Positions 16,856-25,732 of a stretch of DNA of 51,888 bases are shown piece after piece. Each line of letters starts with the position of its first letter. Position 1 is the first letter of the stretch. The notes beneath the pieces were generated by a model. The model was given only the letters and a program-made list of their open reading frames with translations. It was not told the DNA's origin and made no database searches. This DNA is from Methylobacterium sp. WSM2598 (lineage in GTDB: Bacteria; Pseudomonadota; Alphaproteobacteria; Rhizobiales; Beijerinckiaceae), in NCBI RefSeq assembly GCF_000379105.1, contig NZ_KB900609.1, forward strand, positions 6,789,605 through 6,841,492, in the 5' to 3' direction. Both the position numbers and the translations under genes were made by a program.

Positions 16856-16954
16856 CGCCGCGATCGGGCGCCGGCCGGATCGCCGCGATCGGGCGCCGGC
16901 CGGATCGCCGCGATCAGGCGGCGCCCCGTCGCCGCGATCAGGCGGCGACCAGAT
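16856..16954. repeat. Tandem 25-bp array over a stop codon
   Basis: Four units of 24-25 bp start at 16856, 16881, 16906 and 16930. Each begins CGCCGCGATC followed by (A/G)GGCG. The last unit contains the TGA stop (16938-16940) and final codons of the minus-strand gene that ends here; the other units lie beyond the stop. Confidence 0.85.
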
Positions 16955-17309
16955 CCTGCGCCTCGCGGCGCGCCGGCGCGGGCCGCGGCAGCGGCCCCTG
17001 CAGGGCGGTCTCGGCCTCGCGGCGGGAACTCATCCGCACGAGTTCGGACCAGCGCAGGGCGACCTCGTGCCGGGCGACGAGCCGGCCGCACAGGTCGAAC
17101 TTGCGCCAGCCGCAGCGGTCGCGGCCCTGCGCGTCCGTCTCGTCGTAGGTCTCGTAGCGGGCGACGACCTGGCCGGCCGGATCGACCTCCGTGTGGAACC
17201 AGCACACGCCGTGCGCCGGGCCACCGCGGCTGCGAGAGCCCATGATCATCAACCTGTGCGCGACAGGGATTCGGAAGATGGTCTCGAAGACGGGGGGCTG
17301 GAACAGCAT
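16938..17309 (-). CDS. Conserved hypothetical protein, 123 aa
   Basis: Not recognised by family. A GGGAGGAGAG site about ten bases upstream supports the start at 17309. The middle of the protein is beta-rich with aromatic and acidic residues (GVCWFHTEVDPAGQVVARYE, GWRKFDLCGRLVARHEV), suggesting a small soluble beta fold; the C-terminus is Pro/Arg/Ala-rich and low complexity. It has no signal peptide or membrane helix. The 3' end lies inside the 25-bp tandem array, so its last residues may vary between strains. Confidence 0.6.
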   Translation of the reverse strand: MLFQPPVFETIFRIPVAHRLMIMGSRSRGGPAHGVCWFHTEVDPAGQVVARYETYDETDAQGRDRCGWRKFDLCGRLVARHEVALRWSELVRMSSRREAETALQGPLPRPAPARREAQDLVAA

Positions 17310-17991
17310 GGTGCCTGGTCTCTCCTCCCTCGGCCCAGTGTCGCGGGGCCGTCAGAACCGGCCTGCATAATGGGAATGGTGCGCCGCAGCACCCGCAGCG
17401 TCAAGCGCCCCGAATCGAGCGCCGGGGGTGACGAAGCCAGCCGTTGCCCTCACTGTCGGCGGCACGAGGAGGTCCGCCCATGCGCCGCTTCCGGCTCGCC
17501 ACGCCCACCCCGTCCGGGGCGGCATACCTGTCGGGGAGTCGGCGCCGGCGGGCAGGCCGCATCCGGGCCCTCGCGGCGCCGGGGGCGCCGCGAGGGCCCG
17601 GATGCGGCCCGAACTCCGCCAGATGCCGCAAGGCCTTGCGGCGCAGCGGCGCCCTCCCGCCGGCGGCGCGGCGCGGCGCCTGCCGCCCGGTCACGCCCCC
17701 GCGCGGAGAGGTCCGGCGCCGCGCGCGACGGCGGGGCGCGCCGCTCCCCGGCGCGGTGCGGGAGCGGGAGGCGCGAGCGCGCCATCACAGGCGCGTGAGC
17801 GGTCGCGGCCGGCGGCGTCATCTCGTACCAATTGGCGAGACGGCCGGGCCGAAACGACCCACCGTCCCGGTTCGGCCGGGCGGTGATTCGGACCTCGACC
17901 CGGCCGCGCCCGCCCCCTCGCGTCCCGCGGCCGGACCCGCGCCGCGCCCCGAGGCGCCGGCGCCTCGATCGCCACGCACAGGAGCTTCGCC
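17310..17991. other. Gene-poor region upstream of pyk
   Basis: No convincing gene. Frames that look open have no ribosome binding site or consistent coding pattern. The region holds the large palindrome at 17555-17609 and a perfect 18-bp palindrome GCCGCAAGGCCTTGCGGC at 17625-17642. The last 150 bases should contain the pyk promoter. Confidence 0.6.
17555..17609. repeat. Palindrome with 26-bp perfect arms
   Basis: The arms (17555-17580 and 17584-17609) match at all 26 positions around a GGG loop. It is not next to the end of any supported gene, so it is not an obvious terminator. Confidence 0.9.
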
Positions 17992-19419
<1,428 letters not shown>

Positions 19420-19501
19420 GGGCCGGCCTGCGGGCCGCAGGACGCCGTGCGCAAGGGGGGCGGTCGGCGGCCCGAGCGGGCGGGGCGCCCGCCGCGCCGG
19501 C

Positions 19502-20200
19502 TCAGCCCCGGTCGATCCGCGCCTCGGCGGCGGCGACGCGGCAGACGTTGCGGGCCGGGCCCAGTTCGGCGAGCGGCGTCTGACCGGTCGCGCGGGCGAC
19601 GCGGGTCGGGCGGGCCGGCAGGCGGGCCATCGCCACCTGCACGGAGGGGGACGGGGCGGCGGAGGGCATGCCCTCCCGCTCGCCGCGCGAGCGCTTCTCG
19701 TAGAAGGCGTTGCCGCCCGCCAGGGCCACGTAGTGCATGTTCCGGTAGGGGAAGCGCAGCCCCGCGGTGTGGAAGAACATCGCGCCGCCGACGCCGTCGT
19801 GGCGCTGGCCGGCGAGGACCGCGTCCGCGACCTGCTCGACCTTCTCGCGGTCCTGGTCGCGCATCGGCTTGCGCAGCACGCCGGCCGCGAACTGGCGCGG
19901 CTGGCCGACGACGCCGCAGATCGATTCCGGGTAGGAGGCTGCCTGCAGGCGGTTCATCACCACCGTGCCGACCGCGAGCAGCCCCTCGTCGCTCGACCGG
20001 TTGGACTCGAAATACATCGCGCGGGCGAGGCACTCGCGATCGGCGGCGGTCACCGCGGCGACGCGCTTCCCGTTCGGCAGCGAGCCGGTGGTCGCCACCC
20101 GGTCGAAGCCGGGAGCCAGGACGCCGCAGCCGCCCAGATGAGGCGCGCAGGCGAGAACCACCAGACCGGCGGCCAGAGACATCGATCGCGCTCGCGGCAT
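19502..20200 (-). CDS. SleB-type cell wall hydrolase, predicted lipoprotein
   Basis: A 232-residue exported hydrolase. The N-terminal signal has a lipobox (APHLGGC), so it is probably anchored to a membrane. The catalytic domain shows ECLARAMYFESNRSSDEG, with the family glutamate, LAVGTVVMNRL, CGVVGQPRQFA and FFHTAGLRFPYRNMHYVALAG, all typical of SleB/CwlJ lytic transglycosylase-like enzymes that cut peptidoglycan. In non-sporulating alphaproteobacteria such proteins act in envelope remodelling. The start at 20200 has a GGGGGG site close upstream; 20182 is an alternative. Confidence 0.85.
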   Translation of the reverse strand: MPRARSMSLAAGLVVLACAPHLGGCGVLAPGFDRVATTGSLPNGKRVAAVTAADRECLARAMYFESNRSSDEGLLAVGTVVMNRLQAASYPESICGVVGQPRQFAAGVLRKPMRDQDREKVEQVADAVLAGQRHDGVGGAMFFHTAGLRFPYRNMHYVALAGGNAFYEKRSRGEREGMPSAAPSPSVQVAMARLPARPTRVARATGQTPLAELGPARNVCRVAAAEARIDRG

Positions 20201-20425
20201 GCACCCCCCGAAGCTTGCAGTCACGCTTTGGCACAAGCTCGACGGCAAATGTGGCAGAGGATTGGCAACGATCCGGCCAAGATGCCACTCTTTTGCCTTG
20301 ACAGGCCCGTCTATGATTCGGCGCGGGGCCGGAGGCGGCGTCTCTTGCGCTGCGGCAAGCCTCGCCGCAGAGGTACGGACCGGCAGGGCGGCCGCCGAGG
20401 AGCTCCGCCGGGCGGAGGGACCCGC

Positions 20426-20944
20426 ATGGTCGAGGACGAGGCGACGCTCCCGAAGGCGCAAGGTCCGGCGGCGACCGGCATCGCCTTCGCGGTGACCACG
20501 GCGGGGCCGGACGGCGTCACGCTCGCGGTCTCGTTCGGCCCGCGCACCTACCCGGTCCGGCTGAGCGCCGCCGAGGCCGCCGATCTCGGCCTCACGCTCA
20601 TCGCCACCGCCTCGGTCTCCGCCGACCGCGACCACCCGGTCCCGCCCGGCACCGCGGTAGAGAATTGCTTCTTCCCGGTGCTGCGCTGGACGGCGGGCCG
20701 GCTCGCGCCGGAGCACCCCGCCCTCTCCCTCACGGTCGCGGAGGGGACCGAGATCGCCTTCGCGTTCAGCCCGGACGCCGCGCGCGGCTGCGCGCGCGAC
20801 CTCGCGCGCAGCGCCCGCCCCTCCCTGCGCGAGCGCCTGCAGCGGACCCTGCCGGCCCTGCAGCAGGCCCTGCCGGCCCTGCGGCGCGCCTCGCAGGAGC
20901 TGCGGCAGGCGCTCCCGGCCCTGCGCCGCGGCCGCGCCCCGTGA
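20426..20944 (+). CDS. Hypothetical protein with Leu/Pro/Ala repeat tail
   Basis: Unrecognised 172-residue soluble protein. The start at 20426 follows GCGGAGGGA. Residues 10-125 are beta-rich (GIAFAVTTAGPDGVTLAVSF, YPVRLSAAEAADLGLTLIAT, ENCFFPVLRW) and suggest a compact domain. The C-terminal 45 residues form an amphipathic Leu repeat (RTLPALQQALPALRR, LRQALPALRRG) that could be a coiled coil or membrane-associating helix. It is divergent from the SleB gene; the 225-base gap between them is less GC-rich and probably holds both promoters. Confidence 0.6.
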   Translation: MVEDEATLPKAQGPAATGIAFAVTTAGPDGVTLAVSFGPRTYPVRLSAAEAADLGLTLIATASVSADRDHPVPPGTAVENCFFPVLRWTAGRLAPEHPALSLTVAEGTEIAFAFSPDAARGCARDLARSARPSLRERLQRTLPALQQALPALRRASQELRQALPALRRGRAP

Positions 20945-20990
20945 GGCGGCGGGCGCCGGCCCGCAGGCCTGCCGCGCCAGACCAACGGTC

Positions 20991-21098
20991 CTGTCTCACG
21001 ACCGTCGGTTCCGGTCTCGCATCGTCGTCACGCCATCGGCGTGCGTCGACGATCCGAGAGGGTCGACGGTCCGATGCGCCGGCATCCCGGGCCGTCGG
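20991..21098 (-). repeat. Dispersed repeat family 1, copy 1
   Basis: Read on the minus strand it runs from GACGGCCCGGGATGCCGGCG to CCGGAACCGACGGTCGTGAG. Copies 2 (24630-24740) and 3 (25339-25458) share this order of blocks with scattered substitutions and small indels. No protein is encoded. Confidence 0.7.
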
Positions 21099-21236
21099 GA
21101 TCAGGGCGGAACTCGGCTCCTGGAGGCCGCTCGCCGGGATGCACGGCTGGGGAATGACGACCGGCCCGGGACGGCGCCGCAGCGGCATCGGTCAGGCCGG
21201 ACCGGCGAAGGGGGCTGCCCGCGCATCGCCGATCCC

Positions 21237-21393
21237 CTAGAGCATTTTCCGACGAAGTGGATGCCGGTTCGTCGCAGAAAATGCGGCAAGATCAAAGATC
21301 GAGAGCAGCACCCGATTGCAACGTGATCGGGTGCTGCTCGAGAGGCTGTGATGGCCCGCAGACAGGTGTTGTGCGGGCCATAGCAGCCTCTAG
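21237..21393. repeat. Triple-hairpin element bounded by CTAG ends
   Basis: Three consecutive hairpins fill 157 bp. Hairpin 1 (21242-21284) pairs GCATTTTC-CGACGAA with its complement, with one 2-base bulge. Hairpin 2 (21303-21339) has a perfect 14-bp stem GAGCAGCACCCGAT. Hairpin 3 (21342-21390) pairs GAGGCTG and ATGGCCCGCA around an internal 2x2 mismatch. The outer ends are the inverted pair CTAGAG and CTCTAG. The layout resembles a miniature non-autonomous mobile element or a structured RNA. Confidence 0.7.
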
Positions 21394-21464
21394 AGGTGGG
21401 CTGCGCCCCGTCTACGGGCGCCCCGCCCTGGCAACGGGCGCCCCGCCCGCCCTGGAGAGCCGCC

Positions 21465-21635
21465 ATGACCGTCGCCGTCTCCATCGTCTCGCTGCTCCTC
21501 GTCCTCTTCCTCATCAGCCGCGGGGTGCCCGGGCGGCAGCTCCTCGTCATCCTGGCGGTGACGGCGGCGGTGGTGCTGCTCATCGTCGGGGTCGAGCGGT
21601 CCGGCCTGTGGCCGGCCGAGCTGCACACCCGCTGA
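21465..21635 (+). CDS. Small two-helix membrane protein, 56 aa
   Basis: Unrecognised. The start at 21465 has a GGAGAG site. The product is almost entirely two transmembrane helices (VSIVSLLLVLFLISRG, then LLVILAVTAAVVLLIVGV) joined by a short PGRQ loop, with a polar GLWPAELHTR tail. The stop is eight bases before the GTG of the deformylase-like gene, so the two are probably co-transcribed. Function unknown. Confidence 0.6.
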   Translation: MTVAVSIVSLLLVLFLISRGVPGRQLLVILAVTAAVVLLIVGVERSGLWPAELHTR

Positions 21636-21643
21636 GCCGCCCC

Positions 21644-22141
21644 GTGGCGATCCTGCCCCTGCTGCGCTACCCGGATGCCTGCCTGCGGCGGGCGGTGCCG
21701 CCGGCCGCCCTCCCCGACCCGCGCGTCGCCGCCTTCGCGGCGGACCTCGCCGAGACGCTCGACGCGCATCGCGCGATCGGCCTCACCGGGCCGCATGTCG
21801 GGGCTTCGATCCGGCTCACCGTGATCCGGCTCGGGCCGGGAGCCCCGCTCATGACCTGCGTCAACCCGCAGGTCGTCCACGCCTCCCCCGAGACGGCGCG
21901 CCACCGCGAGGGCAGCGTGGCGATGCCGGGCGTCGACGAGGAGGTCGAGCGCCCGGCCCGGGTGCGGGTGCGCTACCAGGACCTCGACGGCACCGCCCGC
22001 GAGGTCGAGGCCGAGGGCTTCCTCGCCGCCTGCCTGCAGCACGAGATCGACCAGCTCGACGGCGTGTTCTGGACCGAGCGCCTGTCGCGCCTGAGGCGCG
22101 AGCGGCTGCTCAAGCGCTTCGCCCGCGCGGGGCGCTCCTGA
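21644..22141 (+). CDS. Peptide deformylase-like protein with altered active site
   Basis: A 165-residue member of the polypeptide deformylase family. Motif 3, QHEIDQLDG (132-140), with both zinc-binding His and the catalytic Glu, is intact. Motif 1 is GLTGPHVGAS where GxGLAAxQxG is usual, so the conserved Gln is lost. Motif 2 is EGSVAMPG where EGCLS is usual, so the Cys zinc ligand is replaced by Ser. Homologues with EGSVxMPG occur in rhizobia and relatives, so this is a conserved divergent subgroup rather than a mutation. Whether it removes formyl groups from nascent peptides is doubtful. The GTG start at 21644 gives the family opening AILPLLRYPDACLR. Confidence 0.8.
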   Translation: MAILPLLRYPDACLRRAVPPAALPDPRVAAFAADLAETLDAHRAIGLTGPHVGASIRLTVIRLGPGAPLMTCVNPQVVHASPETARHREGSVAMPGVDEEVERPARVRVRYQDLDGTAREVEAEGFLAACLQHEIDQLDGVFWTERLSRLRRERLLKRFARAGRS

Positions 22142-22180
22142 CCACCCGTCGGCCCCGGCCGGCGGCCCGGGCGGTAGGCC

Positions 22181-22236
22181 AAGGCGATCAGGCCAAGGCG
22201 ATCAGGCCAAGGCGATCAGGCGAGTGCGATCAGGCG
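22181..22236. repeat. Tandem 14-bp array over a stop codon
   Basis: Four units of 14 bp start at 22181, 22195, 22209 and 22223. Unit AAGGCGATCAGGCC occurs twice exactly, then with one and with three changes. The last unit contains the stop codon (22230-22232) of the minus-strand gene. The shared GCGATCAGGC also occurs in the array at 16856-16954. Confidence 0.85.
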
Positions 22237-23114
22237 AGGGCGCCCGCGGCCCCGAGGATGCGGGCGAGGTCGGCGCGCGCCGCCTCGTCCAGGGCCGCCT
22301 GGGGCGGGACCGGGTCGCCGACCGCGAAGCCCTGCAGGGCGAGCCCGGCCTTGACGCAGGCCGCGAGGTTGTAGCGCGCGAAGGCCTGGTTCACCGCCCA
22401 GAGGTCGCGCTGGAGCGCCATGGCGCCGGCCCAGTCGCCCGCCCGCGCCCGCTCGTAGAGGGCGACGCTCTGGCGCGGCACCAGGCAGGCCGGCCCCGCC
22501 ATCCAGCCGACGCCCCCGATCAGCATCACGCAGGCCGGGATGTGCGAGGAGGCGGCGAAGACCCGCATCCGCCCCTCGGTCTCGCTCAGGATGGACAGGA
22601 GCCGCCCGGTATTGGTCGAGGCGTCCTTGATGTAGCGGATGTTGCCGACCCGGGAGAGCCGCCGGATCAGCGGCAGCGACAGGTCGGCGCGCTGGAAATG
22701 CGGGTTGGTGTAGAGCACGACCGGCCCGTCCACCGCCGCCGCGATGGCGGTGAAATAGGTCTCGATGCCGTCGTCGGGCACCGGGAAATAGGCCTCCAGG
22801 GTCGCCATGACGCCGTCCGCCCCGCGCTCCATCACGGCGCGGGCGAGGGAGACCGCCTCGGCCGTCGCGGTCGCGGCCACGCCCGCGATCACCGGCACCC
22901 GCCCCGCCGCCGCCTCGACCACGGTCTCGACCACGGCGAGCTTCTGCGCGGGGGTGAGGTAGGCGAACTCGCCGGTCGAGCCGAGGGGCGTGAGGCCGTG
23001 CACGCCGGCCGCGATCAGGTGCTCGACGAGGTCGGCCAGCACCGGGCGCATCACCCGGCCCTCCGCGTCGAGGGGCGAGACGAGGTAGGGGAAGACGCCG
23101 TGGAGGTCGCGCAT
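22230..23114 (-). CDS. Dihydrodipicolinate synthase/N-acetylneuraminate lyase family protein
   Basis: A TIM-barrel class I aldolase of 294 residues. The Schiff-base lysine is in IRYIKDASTNTGRLLSI, the conserved TPLGSTGEFAYLT gives the carboxylate-binding Gly-Ser-Thr-Gly-Glu, and the usual tyrosine is in VVLYTNP. The sequence is closer to the generic DapA-like/NAL group than to true lysine-biosynthesis DapA, so the substrate could be another 2-keto acid aldol. The start at 23114 opens with MRDLHGVFPYLVSP. No neighbouring catabolic genes help. The 3' end sits in the 14-bp tandem array. Confidence 0.88.
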   Translation of the reverse strand: MRDLHGVFPYLVSPLDAEGRVMRPVLADLVEHLIAAGVHGLTPLGSTGEFAYLTPAQKLAVVETVVEAAAGRVPVIAGVAATATAEAVSLARAVMERGADGVMATLEAYFPVPDDGIETYFTAIAAAVDGPVVLYTNPHFQRADLSLPLIRRLSRVGNIRYIKDASTNTGRLLSILSETEGRMRVFAASSHIPACVMLIGGVGWMAGPACLVPRQSVALYERARAGDWAGAMALQRDLWAVNQAFARYNLAACVKAGLALQGFAVGDPVPPQAALDEAARADLARILGAAGALA

Positions 23115-23150
23115 CGGCTCGGGTCCGGGGCGGGAGGGACGGGATCGGGA

Positions 23151-23492
23151 TCAGCCGCCGAGCTGCCGGTTGCAGGCGGAATAGTAGCCCCCGCCCCGGG
23201 CGGTCCAGCGCAGGCCGCCATTGCCCCGCCCGGCCGCCCGGTTGGCGCGGTACTGGTCGAGGCAGGTCAGGCGCCGGGCGATGCCGGGCGAGCGGTCCGC
23301 GTAGGCCGGCGCCACGGCGGCGGGGAAGCGCAAGGCGGCGGGTGCCGCGGGCGGCGGCACCGGCACCGAGGGCAGGTTCGAGGCGAAGGGGTTCGTCACC
23401 AGCGCGCCCTGGGCGGCGGCCGGCTGCGCGACGGAGATCGCCAGGGTGGCGAGCGGGAGGGCGGCGAGCGGGAGGGCGAGACGGCGCGTCAT
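23151..23492 (-). CDS. Small exported protein, 113 aa
   Basis: Unrecognised. A signal peptide is clear (RRLALPLAALPLATLAISVA, cleavage near AAAQG). The mature part has a Pro-rich stretch (LPSVPVPPPAAPAA) and a C-terminal region with two Cys (LTCLDQYRANRAAG, GGYYSACNRQLGG) that could form a disulfide. It lies 36 bases upstream of the start of the DHDPS-family gene on the same strand only in the sense of sharing orientation, being transcribed before it. The start could also be 23501. Confidence 0.6.
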   Translation of the reverse strand: MTRRLALPLAALPLATLAISVAQPAAAQGALVTNPFASNLPSVPVPPPAAPAALRFPAAVAPAYADRSPGIARRLTCLDQYRANRAAGRGNGGLRWTARGGGYYSACNRQLGG

Positions 23493-23615
23493 GGCGCCCA
23501 TTCTACGGCAGGGCGCGGCGCCGCGGGAGCGCCGGCCGGCTTTGACCCAGCGCCGCCCCCGCTCCAGGGTGGGGCGGGGCCGCGCCCGGGCGCCGGCCCG
23601 AACGGGAGCGAGTCG

Positions 23616-24317
23616 ATGACCGAGAGAGTCGCCGTGGTGACCGCCGGAGGCAGCGGGATGGGGGCGGGGGCCGCGCGGCGGCTCGCCGAGGAGGGGTTCC
23701 GCCTCGCGATCCTGTCCTCGTCCGGCCGCGGCGAGGCGCTGGCGGCGGAACTCGGAGGGGTCGGCGTGACCGGCTCCAACCAGTCCAACGACGACCTCGC
23801 GCGCCTCGTCGACCTCGCGATGGCGCGGTTCGGGCGGATCGACGTCCTGGTCAACAGCGCCGGGCACGGGCCGCGCGCCCCGATCCTCGACCTCTCCGAC
23901 GAGGAGTGGCACCGCGGCATGGAGGTGTATTTCCTCAACGTGGTGCGCCCGACCCGCCTCGTCACGCCGATCATGCAGCGCCAGGGCGGCGGCGCGATCG
24001 TCAACATCTCGACCTTCGCGGCCTTCGAGCCCGATCCGGCCTTCCCGACCTCGGGCGTCTTCCGGGCCGGGCTCGCCGCCTTCGCCAAGCTGTTCGCGGA
24101 CCGCTACGCCCCGGAGAACATCCGCATGAACAACGTCCTGCCGGGCTTCATCGACAGCCTGCCGGAGAGGCCGGAGCGGCGCGCCAGCATCCCGCTCGGC
24201 CGCTACGGCACCGTGGCGGAGGTGGCCGAGGTCGTCGCGCTCCTCGCCACCACGCGGGGCGGCTACATCACCGGGCAGAACATCCGGGTCGACGGCGGGC
24301 TGACCCGCGCCGTGTGA
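23616..24317 (+). CDS. SDR-family oxidoreductase, catalytic dyad lost
   Basis: A 233-residue short-chain dehydrogenase/reductase. The nucleotide-binding motif is TAGGSGMG (9-16), the NAG-like motif is NSAGHG (80-85) and the catalytic Ser is S132. At the YxxxK position the alignment gives S146-G-V-F-R150, so both the catalytic Tyr and Lys are replaced. The C-terminal pattern NNVLPGFIDSLPER, GRYGTVAEVAEVVALLAT and YITGQNIRVDGGLTRAV is normal. It may be a binding or regulatory SDR, or use another residue. The start follows ACGGGAG. A hairpin with a TT end terminates it at 24325-24351. Confidence 0.85.
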   Translation: MTERVAVVTAGGSGMGAGAARRLAEEGFRLAILSSSGRGEALAAELGGVGVTGSNQSNDDLARLVDLAMARFGRIDVLVNSAGHGPRAPILDLSDEEWHRGMEVYFLNVVRPTRLVTPIMQRQGGGAIVNISTFAAFEPDPAFPTSGVFRAGLAAFAKLFADRYAPENIRMNNVLPGFIDSLPERPERRASIPLGRYGTVAEVAEVVALLATTRGGYITGQNIRVDGGLTRAV

Positions 24318-24324
24318 CGCGAAG

Positions 24325-24351
24325 AGGCCCGCCGGGGCGACCGACGGGCCT
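24325..24351 (+). terminator. Hairpin terminator after the SDR gene
   Basis: AGGCCCG and CGG pair with CCG and CGGGCCT around a GGCGA loop, with one mismatch, eight bases after the stop. Confidence 0.7.
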
Positions 24352-24407
24352 TGTGGGCAGGGGCCACGCCCCAGGGTTGCCGGTATCTTGGGGTCGGCGC
24401 GGTTAGG

Positions 24408-24542
24408 ATGCCGTCTCGGCCCGCGCCGGATCTGACCGCCCTGGAGCCACTATCCCTGTCGGATCTGGTCCGGCGGCGTGTCCTCGCCGCTTTCGGCCGT
24501 GCGGGTCGCCTGAGGGTGATGGCCGTGAGCGCACATCGCTGA
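24408..24542 (+). CDS. Possible small protein, 44 aa
   Basis: Weakly supported frame with the composition of a real small protein: MPSRPAPDLTALEPLSLSDL then an amphipathic basic helix VRRRVLAAFGRAGRLRVMAV. The ribosome binding site is poor and no family is recognised. It lies in an otherwise gene-poor 420-base gap between the SDR terminator and repeat family 1 copy 2. It could equally be a chance frame. Confidence 0.25.
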   Translation: MPSRPAPDLTALEPLSLSDLVRRRVLAAFGRAGRLRVMAVSAHR

Positions 24543-24629
24543 CCTCCTCTCGTCGACTTCGACCCGGTCATGCTGCGCCCGTTCGGGGGCGCGGGTCAAG
24601 CGGCCAGTGAGCCGGCTCACACCGGCGCT

Positions 24630-24740
24630 GATGGCTCATGACCGCCGGTTCCGCCCTCGCATTTCTCGCCACGCCTCCGGCCCGGGGTCGCCCCTTCGAG
24701 AGGCGCGACGGCCCGGTCCGTCGGCATCCTGGGCCGTGCA
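24630..24740 (-). repeat. Dispersed repeat family 1, copy 2
   Basis: On the minus strand it starts CACGGCCCAGGATGCCGACG and ends near GGAACCGGCGGTCATGAGCC. It ends exactly where the stop codon of the next gene begins and is the inverted partner of copy 3. Confidence 0.75.
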
Positions 24741-25256
24741 TCACACCACGTGCAGGATGGCGTCCTTCACCACGCGGGCGACGATTTCGCAGGTGAGCTC
24801 GCTCGCGGCCGCGTGGGTGACCTGGCGGTCGTCGCGGTCGTGGTCGAGGGCCGGGTCGCAGGCGCTGGCGAGGAAGTAGCCGGCATCCGTGATGCTCATC
24901 ACGTAGACCGGCGAGGCGCGGCCGCTGCCGCGGTTGATGAGCATGAACTGCGTGTAGGCCTGCTCGAAATCCGGGCGGCCGCGCAGGGAGGGCCCGCGCT
25001 CGACGAGGACGCCGCAGGGGGCGAGCTGGGCGGCGGCGGCTTCGAGCACCTCGGCGGCGATGCCCTTCAGCAGGGCGACGCGCCGCAGGTCCTCGGGCGA
25101 GAGCGGCGCGGCGGGGGCGGGCGCCGCGGCCGGCTCCTCGGCGGCGTGGCGCTTGCGGCGCTGCTCCTCGAAGAAGGACGCGAAATCCGACAGCACCGCC
25201 GGCGCGCAGCAGGGCGACGGGGTGGCGGCCTCGACGCGGGGCTCGCTCTCGGCCAT
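24741..25256 (-). CDS. Hypothetical protein framed by inverted repeats, 171 aa
   Basis: Not recognised. The start at 25256 follows GGGAGAG. Residues 1-60 are a variable region with a charged helix (FASFFEEQRRKRHAAEE) and an Ala/Pro linker. Residues 60-171 form a compact alpha/beta region (LLKGIAAEVLEAAAAQLAPC, FEQAYTQFMLINRGSGRASP, VYVMSITDAGYFLASACDP) ending in a helix, CEIVARVVKDAILHVV. No signal peptide or membrane helix. Copies 2 and 3 of repeat family 1 lie on its two sides in inverted orientation, which makes the gene look like a cassette. Confidence 0.65.
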   Translation of the reverse strand: MAESEPRVEAATPSPCCAPAVLSDFASFFEEQRRKRHAAEEPAAAPAPAAPLSPEDLRRVALLKGIAAEVLEAAAAQLAPCGVLVERGPSLRGRPDFEQAYTQFMLINRGSGRASPVYVMSITDAGYFLASACDPALDHDRDDRQVTHAAASELTCEIVARVVKDAILHVV

Positions 25257-25338
25257 CGCGACTCTCCCAGATCCCAACCGGCCCAAACGCCGCGGAGCTT
25301 AGTTCGGATGCGCGCTGCGGCAAGCGACCGCGGCAGTC

Positions 25339-25458
25339 ATGTCGACGGCCCAGGGTGCCGACGCATCCGGCCGTCGGCCCTCTCGACGGGTCGACCCCGA
25401 GCCGGAGGCTTGGCGACCCCTGCGCATCATTCCGCCGGCCGGGACCGGCCGGTGCCGA
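25339..25458 (+). repeat. Dispersed repeat family 1, copy 3
   Basis: Starts TCGACGGCCCAGGGTGCCGA and contains CCCTCTCGACGGGTCGACCC and GAGCCGGAGGCTTGGCGACC. It is opposite in orientation to copies 1 and 2 and diverges at its right end. Confidence 0.7.
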
Positions 25459-25601
25459 CGTGGCCACCGGTTCGGCGGCGAACCGAAGCACCGCGTCAGC
25501 GAAACATGATGCGACACCAACAGACCAAGCAGGATGGCCCCATGCAACTTTGCTTGGAGAACGGAACCGATGGTCATGAGAGATGACCGTTCGTGTCATA
25601 C

Positions 25602-25732
25602 GGGATCCGCTTGATCGAAGCGGATCCCGGATCACCAGCCCGCGCGGCGCCTGAGCGCGGCGCCTGAGCGACGCCGACATCCGCATGGCCGAAATCGGAG
25701 ATGGCGAAGCCATCAACCGGATGGCGTATCAG
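25602..25732 (+). repeat. Dispersed repeat family 2, copy R2
   Basis: Begins with a hairpin with an 11-bp stem GGGATCCGCTT (25602-25628), then a duplicated GCGCCTGAGCG block, then GCCGACATCCGCATGGCCGA and GATGGCGAAGCCATCAACCG. The GATGGC-GAA-GCCATC part is itself a small hairpin. It abuts the stop of the panE-like gene. Confidence 0.8.
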
